A stretch of 64,000 bases of DNA from Phialophora verrucosa (Eukaryota; Ascomycota; Eurotiomycetes; Chaetothyriales; Herpotrichiellaceae). Below are positions 21,101-31,586 of the stretch, in pieces; within the stretch, counting starts at the first letter, position 1, and every line of letters starts with the position of its first letter. The stretch is from the NCBI GenBank assembly GCA_002099365.1, contig MSED01000002.1, positions 2,232,001 through 2,296,000 of the forward strand, written 5' to 3'. Below the pieces are notes generated by a model. It was not told where the DNA came from, searched no databases, and was given only the letters and a program-made list of their open reading frames with translations. Position numbers and translations under genes: made by a program.

Positions 21101-23027
21101 CTCAAAGCTCGGCTGAACAGCAACTATTCTAGGCGTGTTCGGCATTAATCTTTCTTCTGCATTGCTCACCTGTCAACATCTACCTTGGGCTCCTTATCAC
21201 GGATCGGGACAACTATTCTGGACTTTCTTGGACATCATCCTTCCCGTTGCACTGCTCACTTGGCAACATATGCAATGTACTCTTTGTCACGGATCGTGTC
21301 ACTCGTTCTGGACCTTCTCGGACTTCATTATTCCTCTTACATTGCTCAAACCCGAGGATGTGTGCTAACATTCTACTCTCTACAAAGTACAACCCAGAGA
21401 CATAGTGAGTCCTCCTCTATCCCCGGCCTGTGGTTTCAGGTGTATAGTTTCTGACGAGTATACAGCTCGACCGACTTCGACACTGCTGACAAGCTCTACT
21501 TTGAAGAATTGAGCTGGGAGCGGGTTATGGACATCTAGTTCGTTCTCCTTCTCCCCAAATGATGGTACAAGCTGATGATGTTCCGTAGTGAGCTCGAGAG
21601 TGCTTCTGGCGTGGTAGTCAGCGTCGGAGGTCAGCTACCACAGAACATTGCGCTCCGGCTGCAAGAGGAGGGCAAAGCCAATGTACTAGGCACCAATCCC
21701 GTTGACATCGACAAGGCGGAAGATCGGCACAAATTCTCACGGATCTTGGATTCAATTGGCGTCGATCAACCAGCCTGGAAAGAGCTTACCTCGGTTGCAG
21801 AAGCGGAGGCTTTTGCCGATTCTGTGGGTTATCCAGTTCTTGTTCGGCCTTCCTATGTCCTCTCGGGCGCAGCTATGTCAGTCATCTACACCCAAGACGA
21901 GTTGAAGGACAAACTCGAGTCTGCCTCGGCCGTCTCTCCAGATCATCCCGTCGTCATCACCAAGTTCATCGAGGGCGCCCAGGAAATAGATGTTGACGCT
22001 GTCGCATCCAAAGGAGAACTCATTCTGCATGCTGTGTCTGAGCATGTTGAAGCTGCCGGGGTCCACTCGGGAGATGCCACCCTGGTTCTGCCTCCTGCGG
22101 ATCTTGATGACAAGGTGATGGCTCGGGTCAAAGAAATTGCCCAGAAAGTCGCTAAAGCATGGAATATTACTGGGCCTTTCAACATGCAAATCATCAAGGC
22201 CGATAGACCTGGCGAAGAGTCTGCATTGAAGGTCATCGAGTGCAACCTCCGCGCCTCTCGATCTTTCCCCTTTGTGAGCAAAGTTCTGGGAACCAATTTC
22301 ATTGACACGGCAACCAAGGCGTTGGTGGGCCAAAACGTCCCCGAACCTCGCGACCTCATGGCTGAGAAGCGCGACTACCTTGCCACCAAGGTTCCTCAAT
22401 TCTCCTGGACCAGACTAGCTGGAGCTGATCCCTTCTTGGGCGTGGAGATGAGCAGCACTGGCGAGATTGCATGCTTCGGAAAGGATTTGGTTGAGGCATA
22501 CTGGGCGTCGCTACAGTCTACCATGAACTTCCGTATGCCAGAACCTGGCGAGGGTATCCTGCTTGGTGGATCAACCGAGCTGCCTGAGCTGCCGAAGATT
22601 GTGGAATACCTGCAGCCACTAGGTTACAAATTCTATGCTGCAAGCAATGGAGTGAAGAAGCATCTGGAGAAGTCTGGGGCAACGATCGAAGTCATCGAGT
22701 TTCCCAAGACGGACAAGAACAAGCTCCGACAAGTTTTCCAGAAGTACGACATCAGAGGAGTCTTCAACATCGCCAAGACTCGAGGTAAGACGCTGGTGGA
22801 CGAAGACTATGTAATGAGACGGAACGCCGTCGACTTTGGTGTGCCTCTATTCATGGAACCTAAGGTGAGTGTCTCTCCTTTACTGACACTGGTGAACGAT
22901 GACTAACAGAGCCTTGCAGACGGCCTTGCTCTTTGCACGATGCATGAACGCAAAGCTACCCCGAGCGGAAGGCATCCCGCCAGAAGTGCGAACTTGGAGC
23001 GAATTCGCGGGAAACAGGATGATGTGA
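18119..23027 (+). CDS. CPA2: Arginine-specific carbamoyl-phosphate synthase, large subunit
   Basis: Makes carbamoyl phosphate from bicarbonate, ATP and ammonia delivered by the small glutaminase subunit, feeding arginine synthesis. Six exons: 18119-18458, 18560-20241, 21388-21404, 21466-21537, 21589-22864, 22920-23027. All phases close and the product is 1164 residues. The first 80 residues are Arg/Ser-rich and look like a mitochondrial presequence; another in-frame ATG sits at 18095. Both halves show the expected ATP-grasp pattern: IGSGGLSIGQAGEFDYSG, then NLGVKMNKMG in the N half; ILGSGVYRIGSSVEFDWC, YNPET and GGQLPQNIALRLQEEG in the C half. There is no pyrimidine-type fusion. The second intron (20242-21387) is 1146 nt, against 51-101 nt for the other four, and holds a decayed zinc-finger gene. 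It interrupts the protein exactly at VMIN/YNPET. The third exon is only 17 nt. Confidence 0.95.
20256..21116 (+). pseudogene. Decayed GIY-YIG/C2H2-family gene inside CPA2 intron
   Basis: Within the 1146-nt CPA2 intron, one frame is open from 20256 to 21116 except for a single TGA at 20811-20813. The part before the stop carries FVVIEATFAWLFWAMFTKDK, then CPW and LCSH motifs and a charged helix. The part after it has an intact C2H2 finger (FHC-EIC, then His pair RH/RH with X5) and a second finger whose first His is replaced by Arg (NLNRRKTSKRH). From memory this order matches a multicopy fungal family whose N-terminal domain is GIY-YIG-like. Here the N-terminal domain is not readable, with fragments scattered over two frames, so the copy is dead. 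It is co-directional with its host gene. The family match needs a database search; the fingers and the stop are read directly. Confidence 0.7.
21161..21347. repeat. Degenerate 90-bp tandem duplication in CPA2 intron
   Basis: Two diverged units of exactly 90 bp (21161-21250 and 21251-21340) plus the first 7 bases of a third. Shared anchors are tgctcac, caacat, tcacggatcg and ttctggac. They fill the space between the zinc-finger pseudogene and the branch site (gctaac at 21364-21369) of the CPA2 intron. Confidence 0.8.
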
Positions 23028-24164
23028 TTAGACAACAAACAGCCCCTGCGCAAGCTCAAAAGTGTTTGGTAATATGTCGGTGTTGTTATGCACCTTCGCC
23101 AGGAAGAGGGATGCCGATATCACTGGATGCAAAAAGGTTTTAGACAAGACAATAAGAAAGGCAAGACTGGTGTCGATGTTCGCGGGTATCGGTCTGGGAA
23201 TCAAGGGAGAAATCTACACTCGGTGCTATGGCGGCTAAGTCATTAACCACAAAATGAGCGAGATTGAGGGACCCCCTTAGTGGTGGTAATTCTGTAGGAG
23301 CTAGAGGGCATGCGCACGGAATACGGCACGTCTTTGACGTTGGCCAGGTATTGCATGTTGTTGAGAGTGCTTTTCCTAGAGTGACACGCAGAAAGCAAAG
23401 TCTGGAGCCGCCCTATCGGGACTTTGTGCTGTCCACAAGTAAAATGGGGGCCTGGGTAGAAGTGAGTCAATAGCCGTCGCCCAGACCCGGCAAGTCTGAT
23501 CGAGGCCGAGCAATCCAGCCTTGGTTACCGAATGTTACTTCCGTTCGCTTGGTTCTTAGTCGGCATGTGAAGAGCATGAAGTCTTGAACCAGGCTGCTGG
23601 ATGGAACAACCAACGGGTCGTGCTCCATCCAAGAAATTTAGTCCTGGGGCCCCGTCTTGTGTTTAGCTTGTGCCCATTAAGCTTTGTGACCAAGTACTAT
23701 ACTGTACATAATTAGCGAGGCCCAAACCGAGGGCAGCAGTCTGCGTATGTCCCTTATCCTGTCGGGGGCAACATGCCAGTCTCAGCATTGAGACCGTACA
23801 CAGCGCAAAGCCGTCAGCCGATTAGTTTGGCAAAGGCCTGTGCGGCGAAATCATTGATCGAAGGCTGTACAAACGCCTTGGATTCAGCGATGATAGTCGA
23901 CCCGAGCGACAAATGTGTGCCTTGGTACGTACGAGTACGGTTTCCTTGGCGGTCGCGCTACCTTCCCTTCCGGTCCGCGTCACCAGTCCTCTAGGATAAT
24001 GACACGCGCAAAGTACGTGAACTGCATGTCCTGTGTTTGGAAAGTGCGAAGATAGTTATACACTGCTGTCATGACTCTGTCTCCAACTTATCGGGGCTTG
24101 TGGTCCTTATGTCCCATCATGGGCCAACTGCGCCTACACCAAGATTCCAGGCCTTGATTCTCGA
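23028..24164. other. Intergenic, convergent 3' flanks
   Basis: 1.1 kb between the stops of CPA2 (+) and the purine permease gene (-). I see no gene-like frame and no repeat. Confidence 0.55.
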
Positions 24165-26150
24165 TTACAACTTCACCTTTTCACCCTCTTCAGATGAACT
24201 CCCGCTCCGAACATTTTCGGCCACAGACCCCTTGCCTCCGGCCATAGCGTGGTCTTCCTTGCCTTCCAACGTCATACCCGCAGGATGGCTGTCGCTGTTG
24301 TGCTCCACATCCTCGTACGGCCTCCAGAAGTCCTTCTTTCCCTTGGCCGCGCGGAGAAGCCATGGAGGCAACAGGCCGCCTTCGATCTTGTAGGTCCAGA
24401 AGTCCTTGTACTCCTTGTCGGCGGGCCTGATGCGGTTGCCCGAGATCTTCTCGACGATCCAGACAATGGTATTCAGCACGATGTAGCTGATGATGCCGGC
24501 AATCAGGCCGTAGGCGATCGAGTAGGTGAATGGCATGATAGCAATGGTTAGGAACGCGGGAACCGCGTCACCGATATAGCGCCAATTGATGTCCGCTGCA
24601 GCTTTGGCCCTGCACGGGGTCGTTAGCATGGTTTCTGGTAAAACTTGGCGGGAAAAACAATGAAGCAACAACTTACATGAGGGATCCAACAATGATCAAC
24701 ACGCATCCCGTGGCGTATGGTGGGATAGACGCAAATATGGGTGCGAAGAAAATCGAAATGAAGAAGCAAAGGCCGGTGGTAATGGCCGTCAGACCGGTAG
24801 CGCCGCCTTCGGAGATACCAGCACCGGACTCGATATATGCTGTGACGGGAGGCGTTCCGAACAGGGCGCCAATCGAGATACCAAACGCATCGACCAAGTA
24901 GGCAACGGCCGAACCCTCGAAGTCTTGTGTCTTCTCATCGATAGCTCCGCAGAAACGGGCCATCGAGTAGAGAGTACCGGTGCAGTCCAGGATGTCGACG
25001 TAAAGGACTGATTGATCGTCAGCGTCCGATGGCATTATCGCAGAAGTGAGACGTCAGTCTGGCTTCGAGGCGACTTACAGGTAATGAAGGCAAGGCCAAA
25101 TTGACCTCCGTATCCAGATATGTCCCATTCTTGCACCACTAGGATCTTTTCGATGGGGTGGAAGGTCACGACTTTCTTGAAAAAGTCAAACATGCTGTCT
25201 CCCAGGTCGGTATACGGGAAGTAGGTCACTGGCTACCTGTTAGCACCTGAAGGACAGGTATGGAGCGCATACAGAGCGAGAGGATCTGTGCTGAACGTAC
25301 CTTCCGTTCCCCGGGGCCAGGAGATGATGCTGACAAGCAAAATGCCGAAGATGATAGCGCCCTTGACGCGGAAAAGCATCAACAAGACCGTGAAGAAACC
25401 ACCACAGAAAATGCCGATCCACATGGTTGGATTGCGCATCTTGTAGGCAGATGGGCAGACTCCGGTTTCGTCCAGGAACTCAGGCTTGCAGCCAGCCAAC
25501 TCGAGAGGGGTGGACTGCGCGCCTGTGACGGCGCCAATGCCGGCGCTGTATGTCAAGCCGATCAAAGTCAGATACAAGCCAATGCCAACACCGGTGGCGA
25601 GTTTGATCGATGCTGGAATGGCGCGGGCCAGCCACTGTCGAAGTCCCAAGATGGTGAGCCCCACGAAGACGAACCCTTCCACGAACACCGCAGTGACGGC
25701 AACTTGATACGGGACGAGCCCCGATCCATGATATCCAACCACAGTGTAGGCGAAGTAGGCATTCAGGCCCATGCCCGGCGCCAAGGCGATGGGCATGTTG
25801 GCGAAGAGACCCATGCAAAACGTGGTAAGGGCGGAGATTGCGGCCGTGGCGGTGACCAGATCGCGCTGGACCCCGGCGACGCAGATCATGTAGTCGGGGT
25901 CGCTGTCGCACAAGTCGGGGCTGTCGGGAGGGCAGACGCAGGTGCCGCCCGACTGGGAGACGATGGTCGCGTTGACTGAAATGATGTAGGCCATTGCGAA
26001 AAACGTTGCGAGGCCGGCTCGAATTTCGGTGAAGAAGTAGGATCCCTTTCGTTCCTTGGGGTGACCGGAGCCATCCAGCCGGAAGCGTCTGCCCACAAAG
26101 GAGCGCGCCACCGCCATGTTGGCGCTATGGATCATCTCGTTGAAACCCAT
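24165..26150 (-). CDS. azgA: AzgA-type hypoxanthine/adenine/guanine permease
   Basis: Plasma-membrane purine-proton symporter of the NCS2/AzgA-like family, which imports adenine, guanine and hypoxanthine. Four exons (25301-26150, 25079-25228, 24677-25007, 24165-24609) join in phase to 591 residues. ATG 26150 gives MGFNEMIHSANMAVARSFVG, the usual start of the family; an upstream open extension has no family similarity. The hydrophobic segments follow the expected pattern with family landmarks: AGLATFFAMAYIISVNATIV, then MGLFANMPIALAPGMGLNAY, SWPRGTEVTYFP across the first intron, LYVDILDCTGTLYSMARF and IGALFGTPPVTAYIESGAGI. An extracellular loop with several Cys (CVCPPDSPDLC) follows the first membrane segment. 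The upstream region carries a close pair of GATA motifs. The next gene on the same strand is a Dal5-like transporter, so the locus may serve purine or ureide use. Confidence 0.93.
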
Positions 26151-27762
26151 GTTGGCGACAAGGTACTGTGATAACTCGGCTGCACGCAAGAGTGCCAGAG
26201 GCAAAAGAAGAGCAGCAGATCGAGGGAGAGAGGGTTGGCGATTGACCCTCGGCAAACGTCAGGGAGACACACGCTCGTTGATATAGCTCGACAGCGAGGC
26301 TGAACCAACAAACCAAATGATCAGCTGGATTTGAGGGTTCGAGATAAAGGTCTTTCGCTTGCGGAGCTGTGCAGCATGGGGAGGGGCACCCGAGCGACAC
26401 CTACGAGTGGGTGGAACGGTGCGAGGCCAAGACGAGAGGCGGCTTCCGCTTGCCCCGATTTCGACCAGTTGTCCTTGGCGATGGGTCTCGTGGTCTTGGC
26501 CATGATAGGGCTTCAGACCCTTGTTGGTCCATTGCTTTTGCTTGCTATCGGAGAGCGGCGATGGTCTCGATCTGCTCGCTACGCTTTCCAGATTCCCGGC
26601 CTTCCATGGCCCCGGCGAGAGAAGCTTCGGGAGGGTCCTAAGGCGAGCTAGGCACCGTCCACCTTGCATCGAGATACGCAGTACTTGTGTGTACAATAAC
26701 GTCGGACAAGCAAGGTACCTACGTATGTACTCCGTCCTAGTCACCGTTTCGCAGGGCCCCGATCTTTCAGACAGTTTATGCATCGTCCTGATCGACGAGC
26801 GCCCTTCTTCAGGGGAAGTCTTGTACAATGGTACAGTACAATCATATCTCTGTGCTGTGCAGCCGTAACTGCATTTGTCAATGCTTCATGTCATCTCACC
26901 AGATAGCTTTATCAGCCATTGCCATTGCTGGTCTTCCGAGGAGGCTACCTCCGTCGTGAGATGCAACGACGCCCATATCGCGCTTAGCACTCAACGGAGA
27001 TTGAGGACGAGGGTGGTGTCGTTTCGCTGCGTGGGATAATACATCACTAGGACGCCGGAGCGTGCAATATTCCGGCCGACGCCGCCCTTGAAAAGAGTAA
27101 CGATCACCGACCGACACGAACGTTTATGATTAAAATCAACGAAGCTTAAGTTCGTCCATGTCATGCGGTTTCTACGATAACGATGACAGTGCCAGGTAAT
27201 GCTTGAGATATGTACAGGATCAAGGAGGTGCGGGACGCCTCGCTGTACCTCGTTCTACTTTGCTCGTAGGCAGCCCCTTTGCTCTTTTCGTTTCCTCGGT
27301 GCCGATACGAATGCCGGACGGCAATACAGCCCGAATAACTCGTAACTCGTCAATGCGGCCGTTAGGAAGCATAGATGCAGAGCGCAAGAGAAAGCGCGCT
27401 GTGGTGCACGTGTTGACCTCAGACTCCCCCTTGTGGAGAAAAATAACCACCTACGGCCGAGGATCGATGGCCACGACTCGGATCAAGAGGGCGAGAGGCT
27501 GGAAGTATCTGGGGCGTCCGTCATTTCTAGACATGTGGCATCCGTGATACTCGAATGATGTACTCTATATGAAATTTCACGCCTCAGGCAGAGTAAGAGA
27601 GTACTGTCGTTTCGGACCGCACAGACCAGACTCCCACTGAGTGAGTCCATGCGGCGAGGCGAGGCGACGGCCTTTAATGTACCGACACCACAGTACACGC
27701 CCTTGGGACATGCCAACCCCAATCGCTCGTGCCTTCACATCGACCCTCCCTTTGGAAACCCC
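26151..27762. other. Intergenic, azgA upstream region and transporter 3' flank
   Basis: 1.6 kb. The azgA promoter lies here. Apart from GATA motifs (26901-26914; a further cgataa near 27176) I see no structured element and no credible gene. The minus-strand frame at 26259-26828 looks random in composition. Confidence 0.5.
26901..26914. promoter_or_regulatory. Close pair of GATA motifs upstream of azgA
   Basis: AGATAG (26901-26906) and, on the other strand, TGATAA (within 26908-26914) both fit HGATAR, the site of AreA-type nitrogen regulators. They sit about 750 bp upstream of the permease ATG. Close GATA pairs are the functional form at several nitrogen-regulated fungal genes, so control by nitrogen status is plausible. 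Confidence 0.4.
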
Positions 27763-29811
27763 TCAATAGATGTACCGGAAGTTCAGATTCTCCCTGTCGG
27801 TCAGATCGCCAAAAGCCGTGGCGTCGAGATCGCGCTCCTCGTTGCCTTGGATCCTGTCGCGCCGGGCATTTTCGTATTTCATCAACACCCAGAATGTGAT
27901 GATGACGACAACTTCAATAAGGTGGCTACGGACACGCACACACAAGTCAGCCACATGCGGCGGTGCGCGACGCTCTTGAAAGAGGTAGGAAGAGCCAGTT
28001 TCGGCACAGGCAAGGAGAAGACGGCGGCGACGGCTGTGTAATCAAAACGTACCTGACGATCATGCTCCAAATTCCCAACTTATACCCGGGGGCCTGATCG
28101 GTCTTGTAGAAGAAAGGCCCGGCAATGCTATTGTGACGTTCCAGGTCAGCATCAGAGCGGTCCCCAATAATTGAGATCACGGGATATTCGAGGGGGAAGC
28201 TCACTTTCCAGTACAGTAGCCCAGAAACAACACCGCGTTCGTGACCACCTTCTTCGTATGGCCGGCTGTGTTAGCAATTTGTAGCGACAAGATCATGACA
28301 AACGCCGCGTTGTATGGCCCGGTCAGGAGGTAGCAGAAGTACCGGCCGACGTGGTGTTTCTCGTCCACAAAGCAAAGGCCGAATGCGCCGGCGATGTTGG
28401 GGCACAGGAAGAGGAGAATGAATTTGCACCGGTTGTTGTTTGGGAAGCGATCGTTGAGGAACACACCTGCGGACAGATCGAAGGTTAGTGTCAGCTGCCT
28501 GCTGGGGTCAGGGTTGGGGACGGTTGCTAATCGGTTATGGGGCCCTCGTGCGAATCAGAGATGGTAAAGGGGTGAACATACATGTTAAGATCGATAGGAT
28601 GATGAAGCACCCGTATGGAATCTGCATCAGGGTCGTGACGAGGGTCGAGAAGCCGAAGCCTGCCGTGGTTGTCAGCATCGGTTGGCTCGAAATGATCGTG
28701 GTGTGTACTGTACCTTTAATGATGAGCGTGCCAAAGTTAGAGATGCCGCCGTTGGGGATATTCCCAACCACACCCAAGATGAAGAAGAAATACAGCTTGA
28801 TGTCGCTGAACGCCTCCCACACTTGGTACGGCTTCAGGTGCTTGTTCTCGATACCTGTCTGGTTGCTCTTCAATCGCTCGACGGCAATCCTCTTCTCGCG
28901 AGCATTCAAGAACTTGGCCGTGACGGGCGAGTCTGGCATCCATATGGCAATCACAATGCCCCATGCACAGCAGAGCGCACCGATGATGATGAACTCGTAC
29001 CGCCACGATGCCAAAGCACCTCTGATGTGGCCGATGGCGTAGCCGAGGAGACCACCGAGCGCAATGCCGACTCCGTTGGCAGTATACCATAGACCGATGC
29101 GCAATGGCTGCTCTCGCCGTGTGTACCACATCACGGTGATGAGCATGAAGGACGGATCGGAGCACGCTTCAGCGGCACCCGCCAGAGCTCGGAGGACACT
29201 GAGCGTGGTGAAGCTGTTGCATGCCGCCTGGAGCATCAAGAAGAAACCCCACATGAAGATGCTGGCCGGAGTCAGTCAGTTTACCCAACGTGATAAGGCA
29301 GCTGCCATTTTCGACCGCATCCAACGTACTTGAAGCCAAGGTACTTGCCCAGCGGCAGCCTCTGCATGAGAAAATTGGTTGGAAATGCCCAGGCAAGGAA
29401 ACCGAAGTAAAATAGACCTGGCGACGTTAGGGTTAGGGCGCTGCGTTTCTGGAAACATCCCCTCTACTTACTGCTGAGCCAGCTATACTGCGTCCCGTGT
29501 AGGTTCAAGTCCTCGCGTATACCGAAGATGGCTGCATACGAAAGCGTCGTCTTGTCAATGTAGAAGAATGCATAACAAACTCCGATCAACGGGAGAATCA
29601 ACAGGTCGATCTTCCTAATGAGCTTCTTCTCTTCCTCCGGGTCGATGGGGATATGTAGGTCGTCGGCATTGGCGAAGAGTGCCAGTGCCACATCGCCATC
29701 TTGCTTTTTGGACTTGGAAGAGAACTGGAATTTGTGTGTCGTTGGTGGGAGATTGAGACTTTCGATCTCCTTGTGTGCAGTAATGGTCTTGTCATCGGCT
29801 CGATCAGCCAT
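27763..29811 (-). CDS. MFS transporter, Dal5/TNA1 (anion:cation symporter) family
   Basis: Twelve-helix plasma-membrane transporter of the ACS family, which includes carriers for allantoate, nicotinate and pantothenate. Seven exons: 29472-29811, 29327-29417, 28714-29261, 28582-28659, 28205-28466, 28053-28127, 27763-27925, giving 518 residues. ATG 29811 is the first ATG of the frame. Family landmarks are KIDLLILPLIGVCYAFFYID, the motif-A-like GFLAWAFPTNFLMQRLPLGK, LRALAGAAEACSDPSFMLIT, WYTRREQPLRIGLWYTANGV and GNIPNGGISNFGTLIIKG. The second-exon donor is odd: the good-looking gtacgt at 29330 would break the frame, and only gttgga at 29326 keeps it, so that junction is uncertain. Substrate cannot be read from sequence. 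The neighbouring purine permease hints at a ureide such as allantoate, which is inference only. Confidence 0.88.
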
Positions 29812-31586
29812 CTTGGCCGTTGGTATGCTCGAAATACCCAAAGTTCGTTCCTCTTCTTGTGCGCTGGCTTTTGTGAGGGTTTCCTGTCACTGATCCGACC
29901 CAGAGATGGTCTGTCCGGTATGCTGCTGCAGTAAAGAGGTGGAAAAGGAAGACGAAACGGAAGCGAAGAATTAAAAAGAGGGATCATCGTCCATATCCTT
30001 CCGACTCGCGACCGAGCCGACGGCATGGTGATATGCATGACGGTGGGTTGTCCATGCAATGACGTTCAAGGCTTTGTGGCGTTTGCTTGGACAGAAGGCC
30101 GCTGTTGCATCTCGTATCCCCAGCGAGTGCTTCGGCTGCTTGGCATGCTTGTGTCTGATCAAATGAGCATCTGAAATGCAGTGATAACCCTGCTGCACCG
30201 TCTCCACGAAACTCCAAATGCCCATGTCTGGACTGCGGGGAACGAGGAGGTGTGGACAGGCTCTGGCACGTCCCACCGGAATGTTGGTGTGTGCCAGTCG
30301 GCCTTTGATGCGCCGAGCTGGTGGTGCCTTCATCTTGGCGTGGTGTCAACGTGGCTCCTGGACATTGAAGTGGTGAGTTGCTAGCAGCTGGGAATGGAAC
30401 AGCAAGGCTTCAGGAGAGCTGCCTTATTCTTACGGGTTAGATGGTTAAGCAGTAGAGAGCCGTCCGTCGGGGAGGGTGGCTAAGCAGTGCTAACTTGTCC
30501 GTTGAAGCTGGAAACGTCAAGCAGAGATAGTAAGAGCTCCTCGTAGAGGAATGTTTCCGCGCCGTCGATTCAGGGATCCCACCGCACGGCAGATCATTAA
30601 GGACCCCGTACCGCATTAGGGTACCTTACCCTGAGCCCTAAGCCCCACGTGGGGGAAATTGACGACCCCATGAAATTGCGCTGCGGAGCAAATGCAAAGA
30701 ACGGAGAACGTGTACTCGGTACGAGTACTCTACCTCGTGGACCTCCGCCAACTTCTCTCGCGTATGCCTAGACGACGATCCAGGCGCGATAGTGATACAG
30801 CGGGTCAGCTTCGGTTGGCATTATCAAACCGGAGGACCTTCACCGGTCGGACCGATACGGAGCCAGGTCCTAGCCATCGAGCAAGGACTCGCCATTCATC
30901 AACGCTGTCGCTTTCCGCCGGAATTCCACACAGTATGGGGACTTCTCAGGACTCGTGCCTTCGCTACAGTATGATAGCGACCCACCCAGCCTTGGACGTC
31001 GGCAAAGTGTCCGAGAAAAAAACACCGTGTTAGGAAGAAGGTATGCACAGAGTAAATAAACTGTTTCGGCACCGGTGGTATGACAGGCGAGGATGAACTG
31101 AGTGAGCAATTTTGGTGATCACGATTGTAGTATTCATTCTGACAGTGGTCTTTCGGGCCGTCTCATCTGTGGCCGGCGTTCTGCATCTGTGTGCGGCATA
31201 TAAGTGGCACAACTAAGAGACAGGATGGGCCTGCACGGAGCTGGGAAACTGAATTGCGAGGATGGACTTGTAGCTCGCCGGAGACGCGATGCTACCGTAC
31301 GGTAGACCGATTTGCTCTTACGGGAACTTTTTGTACGTGGAATTCAGAAACACCCATGGGTCTTACGTTCTCGACAAAGGGTTAATTACATTTCCACTGT
31401 ACTATGTAAGGTGTTTCGAAACCCTATGGAGCTGAAACCATTTGTGTCTGCTCCTTCAAATCTTTCGACCTCTCATAAAACAATGCTCTCTCTCACCGGC
31501 TACCCAATAACTCCCTGACGAGCTGCCTGGATAGGATACCCAATATGTGTTAGTACATGATGCGAAACCGCCATCCAGCGATGAGC
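29812..31586. other. Intergenic, transporter promoter and TOS1-like 3' flank
   Basis: 1.8 kb. HGATAR motifs occur at 30182-30187 (TGATAA), 30525-30530 (AGATAG) and 30787-30792 (CGATAG), upstream of the Dal5-like gene, which fits nitrogen control but is weak evidence. No gene-like frame is seen. Confidence 0.45.

Noticed and set aside
20242..21387. Reading the CPA2 insertion as an in-frame protein insert instead of an intron.
   Set aside because: The host frame meets a stop within 25 nt of the junction, while gtaagt, gctaac and an ag acceptor give an exact join of VMIN to YNPET.
25260..25979. 240-codon + frame opposite the purine permease.
   Set aside because: Mirror image of a hydrophobic membrane-protein exon, with no protein features of its own.
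29425..29438. Telomere-like ctaaccctaac in the first intron of the Dal5-like gene.
   Set aside because: Only about two units, and it overlaps the intron branch site. This is chance or branch-site sequence rather than an interstitial telomere.
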